A stretch of DNA of 64,000 nucleotides from Streptomyces griseus subsp. griseus (GCF_003610995.1 NZ_CP032543.1:2294001-2358000); one strand, 5' to 3'. Positions 39,185 to 48,638 are shown, counted from the stretch's first letter. Notes: generated by a model from the sequence alone, not told the origin. Numbers and translations: made by a program.

Positions 39185-39958
39185 TTACGGCCGGGCCTCC
39201 CTCCTGAACAGCGCCGTCCAGAGAAAGGACTCACCGAAGACCGGAGATGCGGGCGCCTCGTCGCGCATCCGGCGCAGCTCGGTCTCCGTCAGCTCCGAGA
39301 CCGAGAAGATGTCGCGCAACTCCTCCAAGGTGTAGGCGAGTCCGCCGCCCAGGCTCCCCTGCCGGTAGAGCTCCGCGTCCGGCAGCTCGGAGCCCATGCC
39401 GCCCTCCCCCGCCGCGAAGCAGGTGAGCGCGAAGTGGCCGCCGGGGGCGAGGCAGCGGTCGAGGAGCCCGAGGTAGCTGACACGCCGGTGGGGCGGCAGG
39501 TGGTGGAAGCACCCGGAGTCGTAGATCAGGTCGTACGGCCCGGACAACTCCGCCCCACCCGCCCCATCGTCCCGGTCCGCCGTCAGAACGAAGGCGTCAC
39601 CGCAGTGGAACCGGGCCCCGGCTCCCGGCACTTCGGCGCGCTCCTCTGCCCAGGCGATCGCCGCCGGGGAGAGGTCGATCGCGTCGACGTCGAAGCCGAA
39701 CGAGGCAAGCGCGTGCGCGTTGCGCCCGGGGCCGCAGCCGAGTTCGAGCGCGCGGCCCGGGGTGACCAGCCCCCGGTCGACGTACGAGACGAGGCTCTCG
39801 TCGGGCTTCTCCGCGAAGAACGGCACCGGCTTCGCACGGTCCTCGTAGAAGCCGTCCCACCACGAGGCGGAGTCGGCGGTCCAGCGGTGCGCCTCGGGTG
39901 CGAACACGCCGTCCAGGAGGGTCAGTACGTCGTCCGTCGTGCGGATGTTCCGGTGCAT
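39185..39958 (-). CDS. Class I SAM-dependent methyltransferase
   Basis: 257 residues from the ATG at 39958 (AAGGG 8 bases upstream). Motif I ALELGCGPGRNAHALA, motif II IDLSPAAI, motif IV YDLIYDSGCFHHLP. The YDSGCFHHL motif and small size resemble thiopurine/halide-type methyltransferases of actinobacteria. Substrate unknown. Convergent with the HTH gene. Confidence 0.82.
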   Translation of the reverse strand: MHRNIRTTDDVLTLLDGVFAPEAHRWTADSASWWDGFYEDRAKPVPFFAEKPDESLVSYVDRGLVTPGRALELGCGPGRNAHALASFGFDVDAIDLSPAAIAWAEERAEVPGAGARFHCGDAFVLTADRDDGAGGAELSGPYDLIYDSGCFHHLPPHRRVSYLGLLDRCLAPGGHFALTCFAAGEGGMGSELPDAELYRQGSLGGGLAYTLEELRDIFSVSELTETELRRMRDEAPASPVFGESFLWTALFRREARP

Positions 39959-40144
39959 CCGGTTCCCTTTCCCCATGCGCCAATTTTAGAGAGCAGGAGA
40001 GGGAAATCCCAGGTCACGTGCGGTTGGGCGATCGCACTGACAGGGCTCGAACGGGCTGCGGCCGGGACGGTGGCCACCCCCCTCCCCGCCCCGCCGCCAC
40101 ACCCTCCGCGCGCCTGCCACAGCCCTCCAGAAGGCCTTGCGGGG

Positions 40145-40182
40145 CCGCCCCGGGAGCCGTTTCCGAACGGATTCCGGGGCGG
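40145..40182 (-). terminator. Terminator of the MMPL transporter gene
   Basis: CCGCCCCGG pairs with CCGGGGCGG, with a second nested stem (CCGTT/AACGG) inside, 20 bases past the stop. Confidence 0.7.
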
Positions 40183-40201
40183 TCTCGCACGAGGACTCCC
40201 T

Positions 40202-42535
40202 CTACGCCCCCGCGGTGGCCTTCTCCCCTTCCCGGGTCCCCGCCTCGGGTGTCTCTCCCCCGGTCGTGGGCTCCCCCGCGCCGCCCGTCCCACCCTTCGT
40301 ACCGGAGGAGCCGGCCGGGGCCGACTCCCCTTCGCTGAGGCCGAACCTCTGGTGAAAGGCGCGCAGCGGCCTGGGTGCCCACCAGGTGGCGCGGCCCGTC
40401 AGCTTCATCACCGCGGGGACCAGCAGGCTGCGGACCACCATGGCGTCCATCAGGACGGCGAGGGCGATCCCGAGCCCCAGCATCTTGGTGTTGGTGACCC
40501 GTGAGGTGCCGATGGCGACCATCACGACCGCGAGGATCACGGCGGCCGCGGTGATCAGACCGCCGGTGCGGGACAGTCCGAAGGTGACCGAGCCTTCGTG
40601 GTCGCCGGTGCGGTCGTACTCCTCCTTGATACGGGAGAGCAGGAAGACCCCGTAGTCCATGGAGAGGCCGAAGGCCACGCAGAACATCAGGACGGGCAGG
40701 GTCGTCTCGATGTCCCCCGTGCTGGTGAAGGCGAGGATCCCGGAGAGGTTGCCGTCCTGGAAGACCCAGACCACCGCACCGAACATCGCCGTCAGGCTGA
40801 GGGCGTTGAGCAGGACCGCCTGGATCGGGATGAGCACGCTGCCGGTGAGCAGGAAGACCAGGAGCAGCGTCACCACGACGATGATGCCGATCGCCCACGG
40901 CAGCCGGTCCGCGATCGCGTCCTTGGAGTCGACGAGGACCGCCGCCGTGCCCGTCACCGAGGTGTCGAAGGAGTCGGCGGGCAGCGCGCGCAGGTCCCGT
41001 ACGAGCTGCTGGGTCTCCTCCCCGACCGCCTCGCCCTCGGGCAGCACGCCGAAGTACGCGGCCGAGTCCCCCGTGACCGGGCCGTCGACGCGCTGCACGC
41101 CCGGGACCTTCTCGATCCGGTCCTTGAGGGCCTCGTACGCAGCAGGCGTCCCCTCACCCTCGACCAGCACCTCCAGGCCGCCGCTCGGACTTCCGGGGAA
41201 GCCGTCCCGTATGTGCTCCTGGACCACCCGCGACTCGGCGCCGGCGGGGAGCTGGCGGTCGTCCGCCGTACCGAACTTGACGCCGAGGAAGGGCAGTCCG
41301 AGGAGGACGAGCCCCACCGTGGTGACGATGGCGAAGACCGGTGCCCGGCGCATCACCAGCCCGGCGAAGCGCGCCCACCCCCTGCCGGTCTCCCCGGCAG
41401 CGGCTTCCGTCCTCTTCCTGCGGCGCAGCAGGCGGCGCAGGTCCAGCGCGTTGACCCGGGGGCCCAGCAGCATGAGCGCGGCGGGCAGCAGGATCAGTGC
41501 GGCGGCCGCGGCCAGCAGGACCACGGCGATCCCGGCGTAGGCGAAGGACCGCAGGAAATACTGCGGGAAGACGAGCATCGCCGACAGGGACACCGCGACG
41601 GTCAGCGCGGAGAAGAGGACCGTGCGTCCGGCCGTGCGCAGCGTGGTGCCGACCGCCGTCCGGGTGTCGGCCCCGGCGTCCAGCTCCTCGCGGAAGCGGC
41701 GGACGATGAACAGCGCGTAGTCGATGGCGAGTCCGAGGCCGAGCGCCGTGGTGAGGTTCATGGCGAAGACCGAGACATCGGTGAACTCGGTCAGTCCGCG
41801 CAGCACGGCGTTGGTGCCGAGGATCGCGACGATGCCGACAAGGAGCGGCAGCATGGCGGCGATCGCGCTGCCGAAGACCATGACCAGCAGGACGAGCGTC
41901 ACCGGCAGGGCGATGAGCTCGGCCCGCAGCAGGTCCTCCTGGATGATCGTCTGCATCTCGTGCTGGACGGCGACGGGCCCGCCGACCGAGACCTTGACCG
42001 GCCCGCTCTCGCCGGCGAAGTCGGAGACGATCCGTTCGAGCGTCTCGCCCGCCTCCGTCTCGTCGCCCCCTATCCGGGCCGCGATGAGCGCTTCGCGGCC
42101 GTCCTCGGCACGCAGGGCGGGCGCCTTGGTCTGCCAGTACGACGTGACTCCGGATATGTCCTGCTCGGCGGTGAGGCGCTCGGTGAGCCGGGCGGCCTCG
42201 GCGGCCACCGCCGGGGCGTCGACGGAGGCGGTGCCGCTGTCCACCAGCAGGAGCACGTTGGGCTGCGAGGCGGGGAACTCCCGCTCCAGCGCCTCGGTCG
42301 CATAGGACGACTCGGCGTCGGGGGCCTGCCAGCCACCGCTGCCCATCCGGTCGGCCACCCCGCTCCCGGCGAACACGGCGAGGGCGGTGATCACCAGGGC
42401 GGCCAGCAGGGCGAGCCGCGGCCTGGCGGTGACGAACCGGGTCCATCCTCCGGCCGGCTGCGGACCGGAGGGCCCGGACGGACGGGACGGCCCGGCCGTG
42501 CCGGCTGAAGCGGGTGGACCGTTGACTTCGGACAT
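40202..42535 (-). CDS. MMPL-family RND transporter
   Basis: 777 residues with about 12 transmembrane helices in the 1+5+1+5 MMPL arrangement and two large extracytoplasmic loops (about 60-200 and 430-560). The Asp/Tyr proton-relay motif GLAIDYALFIVRRFREEL in the first half and GLSMDYGVFLLSRIKEEY in the second are intact. These exporters move lipids, siderophores or hydrophobic drugs by proton motive force. Divergent from a TetR gene with operators between them, so expression is probably induced by the TetR ligand. Confidence 0.92.
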   Translation of the reverse strand: MSEVNGPPASAGTAGPSRPSGPSGPQPAGGWTRFVTARPRLALLAALVITALAVFAGSGVADRMGSGGWQAPDAESSYATEALEREFPASQPNVLLLVDSGTASVDAPAVAAEAARLTERLTAEQDISGVTSYWQTKAPALRAEDGREALIAARIGGDETEAGETLERIVSDFAGESGPVKVSVGGPVAVQHEMQTIIQEDLLRAELIALPVTLVLLVMVFGSAIAAMLPLLVGIVAILGTNAVLRGLTEFTDVSVFAMNLTTALGLGLAIDYALFIVRRFREELDAGADTRTAVGTTLRTAGRTVLFSALTVAVSLSAMLVFPQYFLRSFAYAGIAVVLLAAAAALILLPAALMLLGPRVNALDLRRLLRRRKRTEAAAGETGRGWARFAGLVMRRAPVFAIVTTVGLVLLGLPFLGVKFGTADDRQLPAGAESRVVQEHIRDGFPGSPSGGLEVLVEGEGTPAAYEALKDRIEKVPGVQRVDGPVTGDSAAYFGVLPEGEAVGEETQQLVRDLRALPADSFDTSVTGTAAVLVDSKDAIADRLPWAIGIIVVVTLLLVFLLTGSVLIPIQAVLLNALSLTAMFGAVVWVFQDGNLSGILAFTSTGDIETTLPVLMFCVAFGLSMDYGVFLLSRIKEEYDRTGDHEGSVTFGLSRTGGLITAAAVILAVVMVAIGTSRVTNTKMLGLGIALAVLMDAMVVRSLLVPAVMKLTGRATWWAPRPLRAFHQRFGLSEGESAPAGSSGTKGGTGGAGEPTTGGETPEAGTREGEKATAGA

Positions 42536-42607
42536 GGTGCGGTGTCCCCTTCACCGAGACCCGGCGGCGCAGGGCAGCATGGGTCGGTCGTTGCCACTTA
42601 CACTGGC

Positions 42608-42631
42608 AAACACGAGTGATCGCTCGCGTTT
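42608..42631. promoter_or_regulatory. TetR operator copy 1
   Basis: A 24-bp imperfect palindrome, AAACACGAGTGA facing TCGCTCGCGTTT (10 of 12 positions symmetric), in the MMPL-TetR intergenic region. Same consensus as copy 2, 29 bp away centre to centre. Confidence 0.65.
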
Positions 42632-42636
42632 CATTA

Positions 42637-42660
42637 GAATGCGAGTGGCCACTCGCGTTT
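42637..42660. promoter_or_regulatory. TetR operator copy 2
   Basis: A 24-bp palindrome whose core GCGAGTGGCCACTCGC (42641-42656) is perfect, with GAAT and GTTT flanks. It ends 32 bases before the GTG of the TetR gene. A separate 19-base inverted repeat (TTGCCA...TGGCAA, 42591-42609) adjoins copy 1 on the MMPL side. Confidence 0.7.
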
Positions 42661-42691
42661 GTCAAACGCATCACGAAAGCTGGGGATCACC

Positions 42692-43462
42692 GTGCCGGAG
42701 GCCAGAGCCAGGAAGGGCGCCACAGGGGACGGCGCAGCCGAAAAACCCGCGACCGACGGAGCCGGCGGCACCGCGGGGCCGGAGGACTCACCGGGGGCGC
42801 CCCGCCCGCGCCGCCGCCAGGCCCGGGGCGAGGCGCGTATCGCCCAGCTCCTCCAGGCGGCGGCCAGCGTCTTCTGCACCAGCGGCTACACCGCGTCCAG
42901 CACCAACGCCATCGCCCGCGAGGCCGGCGTCTCCCCGGGCACGCTGTACCAGTTCTTCCCGAACAAGGAGGCCATCGCCGTAGAGCTCGGGGACCAGCTG
43001 CTCCACCGCTGGCGCGACACGTACGGGGCCGCCTTCACCCCGAGCCACCTCGAACTGCCCCTCGACCGGATGCTGGACGCCGTCCTCGACCCGCTGATCG
43101 CGTTCAACTGCGAGAACCCGGCGTTCTTCGTACTGATGCACGGCTCGGAGATCCCCGGCCGGATCACCGAGGAGCACGACACCCTGCACACCACCATGCT
43201 GAGCCGGGTCGAGGAGATCCTCCTCAGCTACCTCCCGGAGGTCCCCGCCCCCCAGGTCCACCGGGTCGCCGAGATGGCCTTCATGGTGTTCAAGGCGGGA
43301 CTCGACCTGATCATGGCCAAGGAGGGCGAGGAGCGCGAGGCCTACATCCGGGAGCTGAAGGCGGCCATGTACCGCTACCTGGACCCGCTGCTCGGCGACG
43401 ACTCACCCCACCTCGCCCCGCACGCCTGCGAGGGCCGGAGCCTCCAGGAGCGAACCCCCTGA
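42692..43462 (+). CDS. TetR-family regulator of the MMPL exporter
   Basis: 256 residues from a GTG with GGGGA 6 bases upstream; the frame is open upstream to a TTG but that is inside the operator region. A disordered Ala/Gly/Pro N-terminal arm (about 45 residues) precedes the HTH (ASSTNAIAREAGVSPGTLYQFFPNKEAI). The C-terminal ligand domain is all-helical with YRYLDPLL near the end. Expected to repress both itself and the MMPL gene from the two palindromes. Confidence 0.88.
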   Translation: MPEARARKGATGDGAAEKPATDGAGGTAGPEDSPGAPRPRRRQARGEARIAQLLQAAASVFCTSGYTASSTNAIAREAGVSPGTLYQFFPNKEAIAVELGDQLLHRWRDTYGAAFTPSHLELPLDRMLDAVLDPLIAFNCENPAFFVLMHGSEIPGRITEEHDTLHTTMLSRVEEILLSYLPEVPAPQVHRVAEMAFMVFKAGLDLIMAKEGEEREAYIRELKAAMYRYLDPLLGDDSPHLAPHACEGRSLQERTP

Positions 43463-43516
43463 GACCCCCAGGAGCGCATCCCCGACCGGCAGCGCATGGC
43501 GCGCCCACCCTCATCA

Positions 43517-43537
43517 ATACCCCTAGGGGTATAGTAT
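43517..43537 (+). promoter_or_regulatory. CsoR-type copper operator overlapping the copZ promoter
   Basis: ATACCCCTAGGGGTAT (43517-43532) is a perfect 16-bp palindrome of the G/C-tract form bound by CsoR copper repressors. It overlaps a good -10, TAGTAT (43532-43537). No clear -35. The csoR gene is not in the window. Confidence 0.75.
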
Positions 43538-43609
43538 GGAGTCAGCGGGGCGCCCCGGGCTTCCCTGTGGCCCCCCGCGCCACACCTGTACGCCGAAGAG
43601 GAGAACGCC

Positions 43610-43930
43610 ATGACCGCCGAGACCGAGCCCACCACCCAGTCCACCGGCTCCTGCTGCTCGCCCAGCGGTTCCTGTCACGGCGGCGGCGCCGACGTGCAGA
43701 TCGAGTCGGCGGACTCGGTCACCACGGTGTACGAGGTGAAGGGCATGACCTGCGGCCACTGCGAAGGCGCCGTGTCGGAGGAGATCTCCGCGCTCGGCGG
43801 CGTGACGTCCGTCGAAGCCGTCGCCGCCACCGGCCGCGTCACCGTCTGCTCCAAGGCCCCGCTGACCGAGGACGCCGTGCGCGCCGCCGTCGACGAGGCC
43901 GGTTACGAGCTCGTCGGCCGGGCCGCCTGA
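43610..43930 (+). CDS. copZ: Copper chaperone (HMA domain)
   Basis: 106 residues, GAGGAG before the ATG. A Cys-rich N-terminus (GSCCSPSGSCHGG) precedes a heavy-metal-associated domain with GMTCGHCEGAV. The ferredoxin-like fold carries Cu(I) to the P-type ATPase encoded next. The extra N-terminal Cys cluster is not part of the usual CopZ and may bind additional copper. Confidence 0.9.
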   Translation: MTAETEPTTQSTGSCCSPSGSCHGGGADVQIESADSVTTVYEVKGMTCGHCEGAVSEEISALGGVTSVEAVAATGRVTVCSKAPLTEDAVRAAVDEAGYELVGRAA

Positions 43931-44022
43931 ACGCCGGCGCACCACCCTCTCCCCGTCGGGCCGGGCCCACCAGCAGATACTGGTGAGGTACGGCCCGACC
44001 TGCGTTACCCAGGAGTTCGGAC

Positions 44023-46473
44023 ATGGCCAGCACAGCAGCAGCCAAGACCCCGGCCGCGAACGCCTCCGAGGCCGAGCTCATGATCGGCGGGATGACGTGC
44101 GCCTCGTGCGCCGCACGCGTCGAGAAGAAGCTCAACCGGATGGACGGCGTCACCGCCACGGTGAACTACGCGACCGAGAAGGCCCGCGTCACTTTCGCGG
44201 AGGGCCTGGAGTTGTCGGACCTCGTCGCCACGGTCGAGAAGACCGGCTACACGGCCCGCCCTCTGGCTCGGCCGAAGCCGGGCCGGAAGCCGGGGCAGGG
44301 GCAGGGGCAGGGACCGGAGCAAAGGTCGGAGCAGGGGCCCGAGCACGAGCAGAACCCCGAGCATGGAGCCGCACACAAGCCCGAGCGCCGACCCGCCCCG
44401 GACCAGGAACCGGAGCAGGAACCGGACCAGGCACCCGCCCCCACTCCGCCCGATGCCTCACCCGACGCATCGCCCGACGCCGCCGAAGCGGAGCAGGCCG
44501 CCTCCCTCGCCGCCCTACGGCAGCGGCTGATCATCTCCGCCGCCCTCAGCGTCCCTGTCGTCCTGCTCGCCATGATCCCTGCGCTCCAGTTCGACAACTG
44601 GCAGTGGCTCTCCCTGACCCTCGCCGCGCCCGTCGTCATCTGGGGCGGCCTGCCCTTCCACCGCGCCACCTGGACCAACCTCCGGCACGGCGCCGCCACC
44701 ATGGACACCCTCGTCTCGATGGGCACCCTCGCCGCCTTCGGCTGGTCGGTGTGGGCCCTGTTCCTCGGCGACGCGGGGATGCCGGGCATGCGGCACGGGT
44801 TCGACCTCACCGTCTCGCGCGCCGACGCGAGCTCCACGATCTACCTGGAGGTCGCGGCCGGGGTCATCACGTTCATCCTGCTGGGCCGCTACCTGGAGGC
44901 GCGCGCGAAGCGGAAGTCGGGTGCCGCGCTGCGGGCGCTGATGCACCTGGGCGCGAAGGACGTCGCCGTTCTCAGAGGCGGTACGGAGGTGCGTGTCCCC
45001 GCCGACCGGCTCGTCGTCGGGGACCGCTTCGTGGTCCGGCCCGGGGAGAAGATCGCCACCGACGGCAGGGTCGTCGAAGGCAGCTCGGCCGTGGACGCCT
45101 CGATGCTCACCGGCGAGTCCGTACCCGTGGAGGTCGCCGCCGGTGACTCCGTGACCGGCGCCACGATCAACGCCGGCGGCCGCCTCGTCGTCGAGGCCAC
45201 CCGGATCGGCTCCGACACCCAACTCGCCCGCATGGCCCGCCTGGTGGAGGACGCCCAGAACGGCAAGGCCGCCGCCCAGCGCCTCGCCGACCGCATCTCC
45301 GCCGTCTTCGTCCCCGCCGTCATCGTGCTCGCGCTCGGCACCCTGTGCTTCTGGCTCGCCACCGGCGCCGGACCCACCGCCGCCTTCACGGCGGCCGTGG
45401 CGGTCCTGATCATCGCCTGCCCCTGCGCCCTCGGCCTCGCCACCCCCACCGCCCTCATGGTCGGCACCGGACGCGGCGCCCAGCTCGGCATCCTCATCAA
45501 AGGCCCCGAAGTCCTCGAAACCACCCGCCGCGTCGACACCATCGTCCTCGACAAGACCGGCACCGTCACCACCGGCAAGATGACCCTCCTCACCGCCCAC
45601 ACCGCCGAAGGCACAAACGAGAAAGACGTCCTGCGACGGGCGGGCGCGGTGGAGCACTCCTCCGAACACCCCATCGCGCAGGCCGTGGCGACAGGCGCCG
45701 TCGACCGACTCGACGGGACCACCCTCCCCACACCCGAAGACTTCACCAACATCCCCGGACTCGGCGTCCAGGGCGTCGTCGAGGGACACACCGTCCTCGT
45801 CGGCCGCCCCCGCCTCCTCACCGACGCGGGCATCGCCCTCCCCCCGGAGCTGACCGCCGCCCTGGCGGAGGCCGAGGAGCAGGGACGTACCGCGGTCGCC
45901 GTGGCCTGGGACGGAAAGACCCGGGGCGTGCTGGGGGTGGCCGACGCCGTCAAGGACGGCAGCGCGGCCGCCGTGGCCCAGCTACGGGCCCTGGGGCTGC
46001 GGCCCGTCCTCCTGACCGGCGACAACCGGACGGTGGCCGAGGCCGTGGCCCGCGAGGTGGGCATCGACGAGGTCCATGCCGAGGTGCTCCCCGAGGAGAA
46101 GGTGGAGGTGGTCAAGCGCCTTCAGGCGGCGGGCCGGAGCGTCGCGATGGTCGGCGACGGGGTCAACGACGCGGCGGCTCTGGCCACGGCAGATCTGGGG
46201 CTGGCGATGGGTACCGGGACGGATGCGGCGATCGAAGCGAGCGACCTCACGTTGGTTCGTGGAGATCTCAAGGTGACTGCTGACGCAATCCGCCTTTCCA
46301 GGCGTACTCTTTCCCTCATCAGGGGCAACCTCTTCTGGGCCTTCGGGTACAACGTTGCGGCGCTGCCCCTGGCTGCAAGTGGCCTGCTCAACCCTATGAT
46401 CGCGGGAGCCGCCATGGCGTTTTCGTCCGTGTTCGTCGTCACGAACAGCCTTCGGTTGCGTGCCTTCACGTAA
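44023..46473 (+). CDS. copA: Copper-exporting P-type ATPase
   Basis: 816 residues. N-terminal HMA domain with [11 protein letters not shown], then a Glu/Gln/Pro/His-rich linker (about 85-150) encoded by short repeats. The P1B-type ATPase core has the membrane CPC motif ([13 protein letters not shown]), phosphorylation [18 protein letters not shown] and [14 protein letters not shown] is present in the actuator domain. It exports Cu(I) from the cytoplasm. Ninety bases downstream of copZ and probably co-transcribed from the CsoR-controlled promoter. Confidence 0.94.
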   Translation: MASTAAAKTPAANASEAELMIGGMTCASCAARVEKKLNRMDGVTATVNYATEKARVTFAEGLELSDLVATVEKTGYTARPLARPKPGRKPGQGQGQGPEQRSEQGPEHEQNPEHGAAHKPERRPAPDQEPEQEPDQAPAPTPPDASPDASPDAAEAEQAASLAALRQRLIISAALSVPVVLLAMIPALQFDNWQWLSLTLAAPVVIWGGLPFHRATWTNLRHGAATMDTLVSMGTLAAFGWSVWALFLGDAGMPGMRHGFDLTVSRADASSTIYLEVAAGVITFILLGRYLEARAKRKSGAALRALMHLGAKDVAVLRGGTEVRVPADRLVVGDRFVVRPGEKIATDGRVVEGSSAVDASMLTGESVPVEVAAGDSVTGATINAGGRLVVEATRIGSDTQLARMARLVEDAQNGKAAAQRLADRISAVFVPAVIVLALGTLCFWLATGAGPTAAFTAAVAVLIIACPCALGLATPTALMVGTGRGAQLGILIKGPEVLETTRRVDTIVLDKTGTVTTGKMTLLTAHTAEGTNEKDVLRRAGAVEHSSEHPIAQAVATGAVDRLDGTTLPTPEDFTNIPGLGVQGVVEGHTVLVGRPRLLTDAGIALPPELTAALAEAEEQGRTAVAVAWDGKTRGVLGVADAVKDGSAAAVAQLRALGLRPVLLTGDNRTVAEAVAREVGIDEVHAEVLPEEKVEVVKRLQAAGRSVAMVGDGVNDAAALATADLGLAMGTGTDAAIEASDLTLVRGDLKVTADAIRLSRRTLSLIRGNLFWAFGYNVAALPLAASGLLNPMIAGAAMAFSSVFVVTNSLRLRAFT

Positions 46474-47125
46474 CTTCCACAAAGAGATTTAGATCACACC
46501 GGTTTCAGGGTAACCATCTGGTGGGGTCGTGAGTCTTAGAGTGCGATGCCAAGGATGTCTTGGGGGACGTCCGATGGAGTGTCTTGGGGGACGCTCCTGT
46601 GGCAAGCGTTGAGCCGGGGCACGTGCACCGGGGAGCTTTGAGCGGCCCTCCCGTGCGTACGTACCCCGGCAGACCGCAGCACAGCACAACAACGGGAGCT
46701 TCGGCTCCCTTCAGACGCCCGGCCGGATCCCGTGGGGGGAATCCGCTCCGGGATATGGGAAGCGCCCTGACCGTCGACCCGTGGGGGGATCGGCGGCAGG
46801 GCGTTTCTCGCGCTTCAGGGGCGCCCAGGGCCCCGGGGGCCCAGGAACGACCTCCCCGCTCCCGGTTCAGCGCCCAGGAGGCCCCGTAACGCCCGCTCCA
46901 GCGCCCACGGCGGCCCCCGTAACGCCGAATCGCCCCGGACACCGCGCTCTGTGCGAAGCGCGGTACGCGGGGCGAAGGCAGTCGGCCGAAGAGGCCGGGC
47001 ACTACGGGGTGGTGCGAGGTGATGCGGTGGTACGAGACCGGCTGGAGGCGTCAGCGGCCCCAGGCCGGGTGGTGCGCGGTCGGGCCCGGGTCAGCGACCC
47101 TCGACCGAGCGGTAACGAGATCGGG
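46474..47125. other. Gene-free region between copA and citA
   Basis: About 650 bases without a convincing gene. A plus frame (46560-46889) is open but has an Arg/Pro/Gly shadow composition. The region holds the tandem hairpins at 46553-46597, a TTCG-loop hairpin at 46694-46709, a possible terminator (CGCCCTG/CAGGGCG followed by TTT, 46763-46806), and near 47089-47107 an imperfect copy of the last bases of citA. Confidence 0.5.
46545..46712 (+). ncRNA. Candidate structured RNA with tandem UUGGGG-loop hairpins
   Basis: Two hairpins follow each other: GGATGTC/GACGTCC (46553-46572) and GGAGTGTC/GACGCTCC (46576-46597). Both have the identical loop TTGGGG and one G-U pair at a matching place. A stable C(UUCG)G hairpin (GGGAGC/GCTCCC, 46694-46709) followed by TTC could end a transcript of about 165 bases. 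TAGAGT at 46537-46542 is a possible -10. On the minus strand the loops read CCCCAA, recalling the C-rich loops of the actinobacterial 6C RNA, so the direction is not certain. Confidence 0.35.
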
Positions 47126-48424
47126 TCAGCGGCCCTCGACCGGGACGAAGTCGCGGAGGACCTCGCCGGTGTAGATCTGGCGCGGGCGGCCGATACGCGA
47201 ACCCGGCTCCTTGATCATCTCGTGCCACTGGGCGATCCAGCCCGGAAGGCGGCCGAGCGCGAAGAGCACGGTGAACATCTCGGTCGGGAAGCCCATGGCC
47301 CGGTAGATCAGACCGGTGTAGAAGTCCACGTTGGGGTAGAGGTTGCGCGAGACGAAGTAGTCGTCGGAGAGCGCGTGCTCCTCCAGCTTGAGCGCGATGT
47401 CGAGAAGCTCGTCGGACTTGCCGAGCGCGGACAGCACGTCGTGGGCGGCGGCCTTGATGATCTTGGCGCGCGGGTCGAACGACTTGTACACCCGGTGGCC
47501 GAAGCCCATCAGGCGGACGCCGTCCTCCTTGTTCTTCACCTTGCGGATGAAGGAGTCGACGTCGCCGCCGTTGGCCTGGATGCCTTCGAGCATCTCCAGC
47601 ACCGACTGGTTGGCGCCACCGTGCAGGGGGCCCCACAGCGCCGAGATGCCGGCGGAGATCGAGGCGAACATGTTCGCCTGCGAGGAGCCGACCAGACGGA
47701 CGGTGGAGGTCGAACAGTTCTGCTCGTGGTCCGCGTGCAGGATGAGCAGCTTGTCCAGCGCCGAGACGACGACCGGGTCCAGCTCGTACTCCTGGGCGGG
47801 GACCGAGAAGGTCATGCGCAGGAAGTTCTCGACGTACCCGAGGTCGTTGCGCGGGTAGACGAAGGGGTGGCCGATCGACTTCTTGTACGCGTACGCCGCG
47901 ATGGTCGGCAGCTTCGCCAGGAGGCGGATCGTCGAGAGGTGGCGCTGCTCCTCGTCGAACGGGTTGTGGCTGTCCTGGTAGAACGTGGACAGCGCGCTGA
48001 CCACCGAGGAGAGCATGGCCATCGGGTGGGCGTCACGCGGGAAGCCGTCGAAGAACCGCTTGACGTCCTCGTGCAGCAGCGTGTGCTGGGTGATCTCGTT
48101 CTTGAAGGTCGCCAGCTCGTCGACCTTGGGGAGGTCGCCGTTGATCAGCGTGTACGCGACCTCGAGGAACGACGAGCGCTCGGCGAGCTGCTCGATCGGG
48201 TATCCGCGGTAGCGCAGAATGCCCTGCTCACCGTCGAGGTACGTGATGGCGGATTTATAGGCGGCGGTGTTGCCGTATCCGCTGTCCAGCGTCACCAGGC
48301 CGGTATTGGCCCGGAGCTTCCCGATGTCGAAGCCCTTGTCGCCGACGGTGCTGTCGATCACCGGGTAGGTGTACTCGTCATCGCCGTACCGCAGTACTAC
48401 AGCGTTGTTGGTGTGCTCGCTCAC
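47126..48424 (-). CDS. citA: Citrate synthase
   Basis: 432 residues; the GTG at 48424 has GAGGGA upstream and gives MSEHTNNAVVLRYG, the normal start, although the frame is open for 18 further codons. Type II (hexameric, NADH-regulated class length) citrate synthase with catalytic His in LHADHEQNCS, His in GPLHGGANQ and MGFGHRVYK; the Asp lies in NVDFYTGLIY. It condenses oxaloacetate and acetyl-CoA, the entry to the TCA cycle. Monocistronic. Confidence 0.96.
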   Translation of the reverse strand: MSEHTNNAVVLRYGDDEYTYPVIDSTVGDKGFDIGKLRANTGLVTLDSGYGNTAAYKSAITYLDGEQGILRYRGYPIEQLAERSSFLEVAYTLINGDLPKVDELATFKNEITQHTLLHEDVKRFFDGFPRDAHPMAMLSSVVSALSTFYQDSHNPFDEEQRHLSTIRLLAKLPTIAAYAYKKSIGHPFVYPRNDLGYVENFLRMTFSVPAQEYELDPVVVSALDKLLILHADHEQNCSTSTVRLVGSSQANMFASISAGISALWGPLHGGANQSVLEMLEGIQANGGDVDSFIRKVKNKEDGVRLMGFGHRVYKSFDPRAKIIKAAAHDVLSALGKSDELLDIALKLEEHALSDDYFVSRNLYPNVDFYTGLIYRAMGFPTEMFTVLFALGRLPGWIAQWHEMIKEPGSRIGRPRQIYTGEVLRDFVPVEGR

Positions 48425-48531
48425 GTCATCCCTCACCGACGTAGTGCCTCTTCTTCGAGGTGCCCTGACTGTCTCCACCCTCCCCCATTCGGCTCAGGAG
48501 AGTGCACTCGGGGTCGTCCATTGGACCTACT

Positions 48532-48550
48532 GGCGGCACTGAGTGCCGCC
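48532..48550. promoter_or_regulatory. Palindrome upstream of citA
   Basis: GGCGGCACT-G-AGTGCCGCC is a 19-bp palindrome with perfect 9-bp arms, about 108 bases upstream of the citA start. A second small palindrome GTCCATTGGAC lies at 48516-48526. Either could be an operator or, as RNA, a hairpin. Which factor binds is unknown. Confidence 0.45.
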
Positions 48551-48638
48551 AACTTACTCATCCTGCCCCCTTGACTGCGGTTCCGGAAGACCTCCGTGAT
48601 GTTTCCCACCGATTTGATCGATCATTTCTGTGCGGGAG

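Noticed and set aside
39434..42508. Long plus-strand open frames opposite the methyltransferase and MMPL genes
   Set aside because: These are antisense shadows of high-GC genes with no domains or start signals; the same holds for long opposite frames over ettA, the hydrolase-ATPase fusion, citA and recD2.
46560..46889. A 109-codon plus-strand frame in the copA-citA gap
   Set aside because: Composition is Arg/Pro/Gly shadow-like, it begins inside the tandem hairpins, has no good ribosome site and no recognisable domain.
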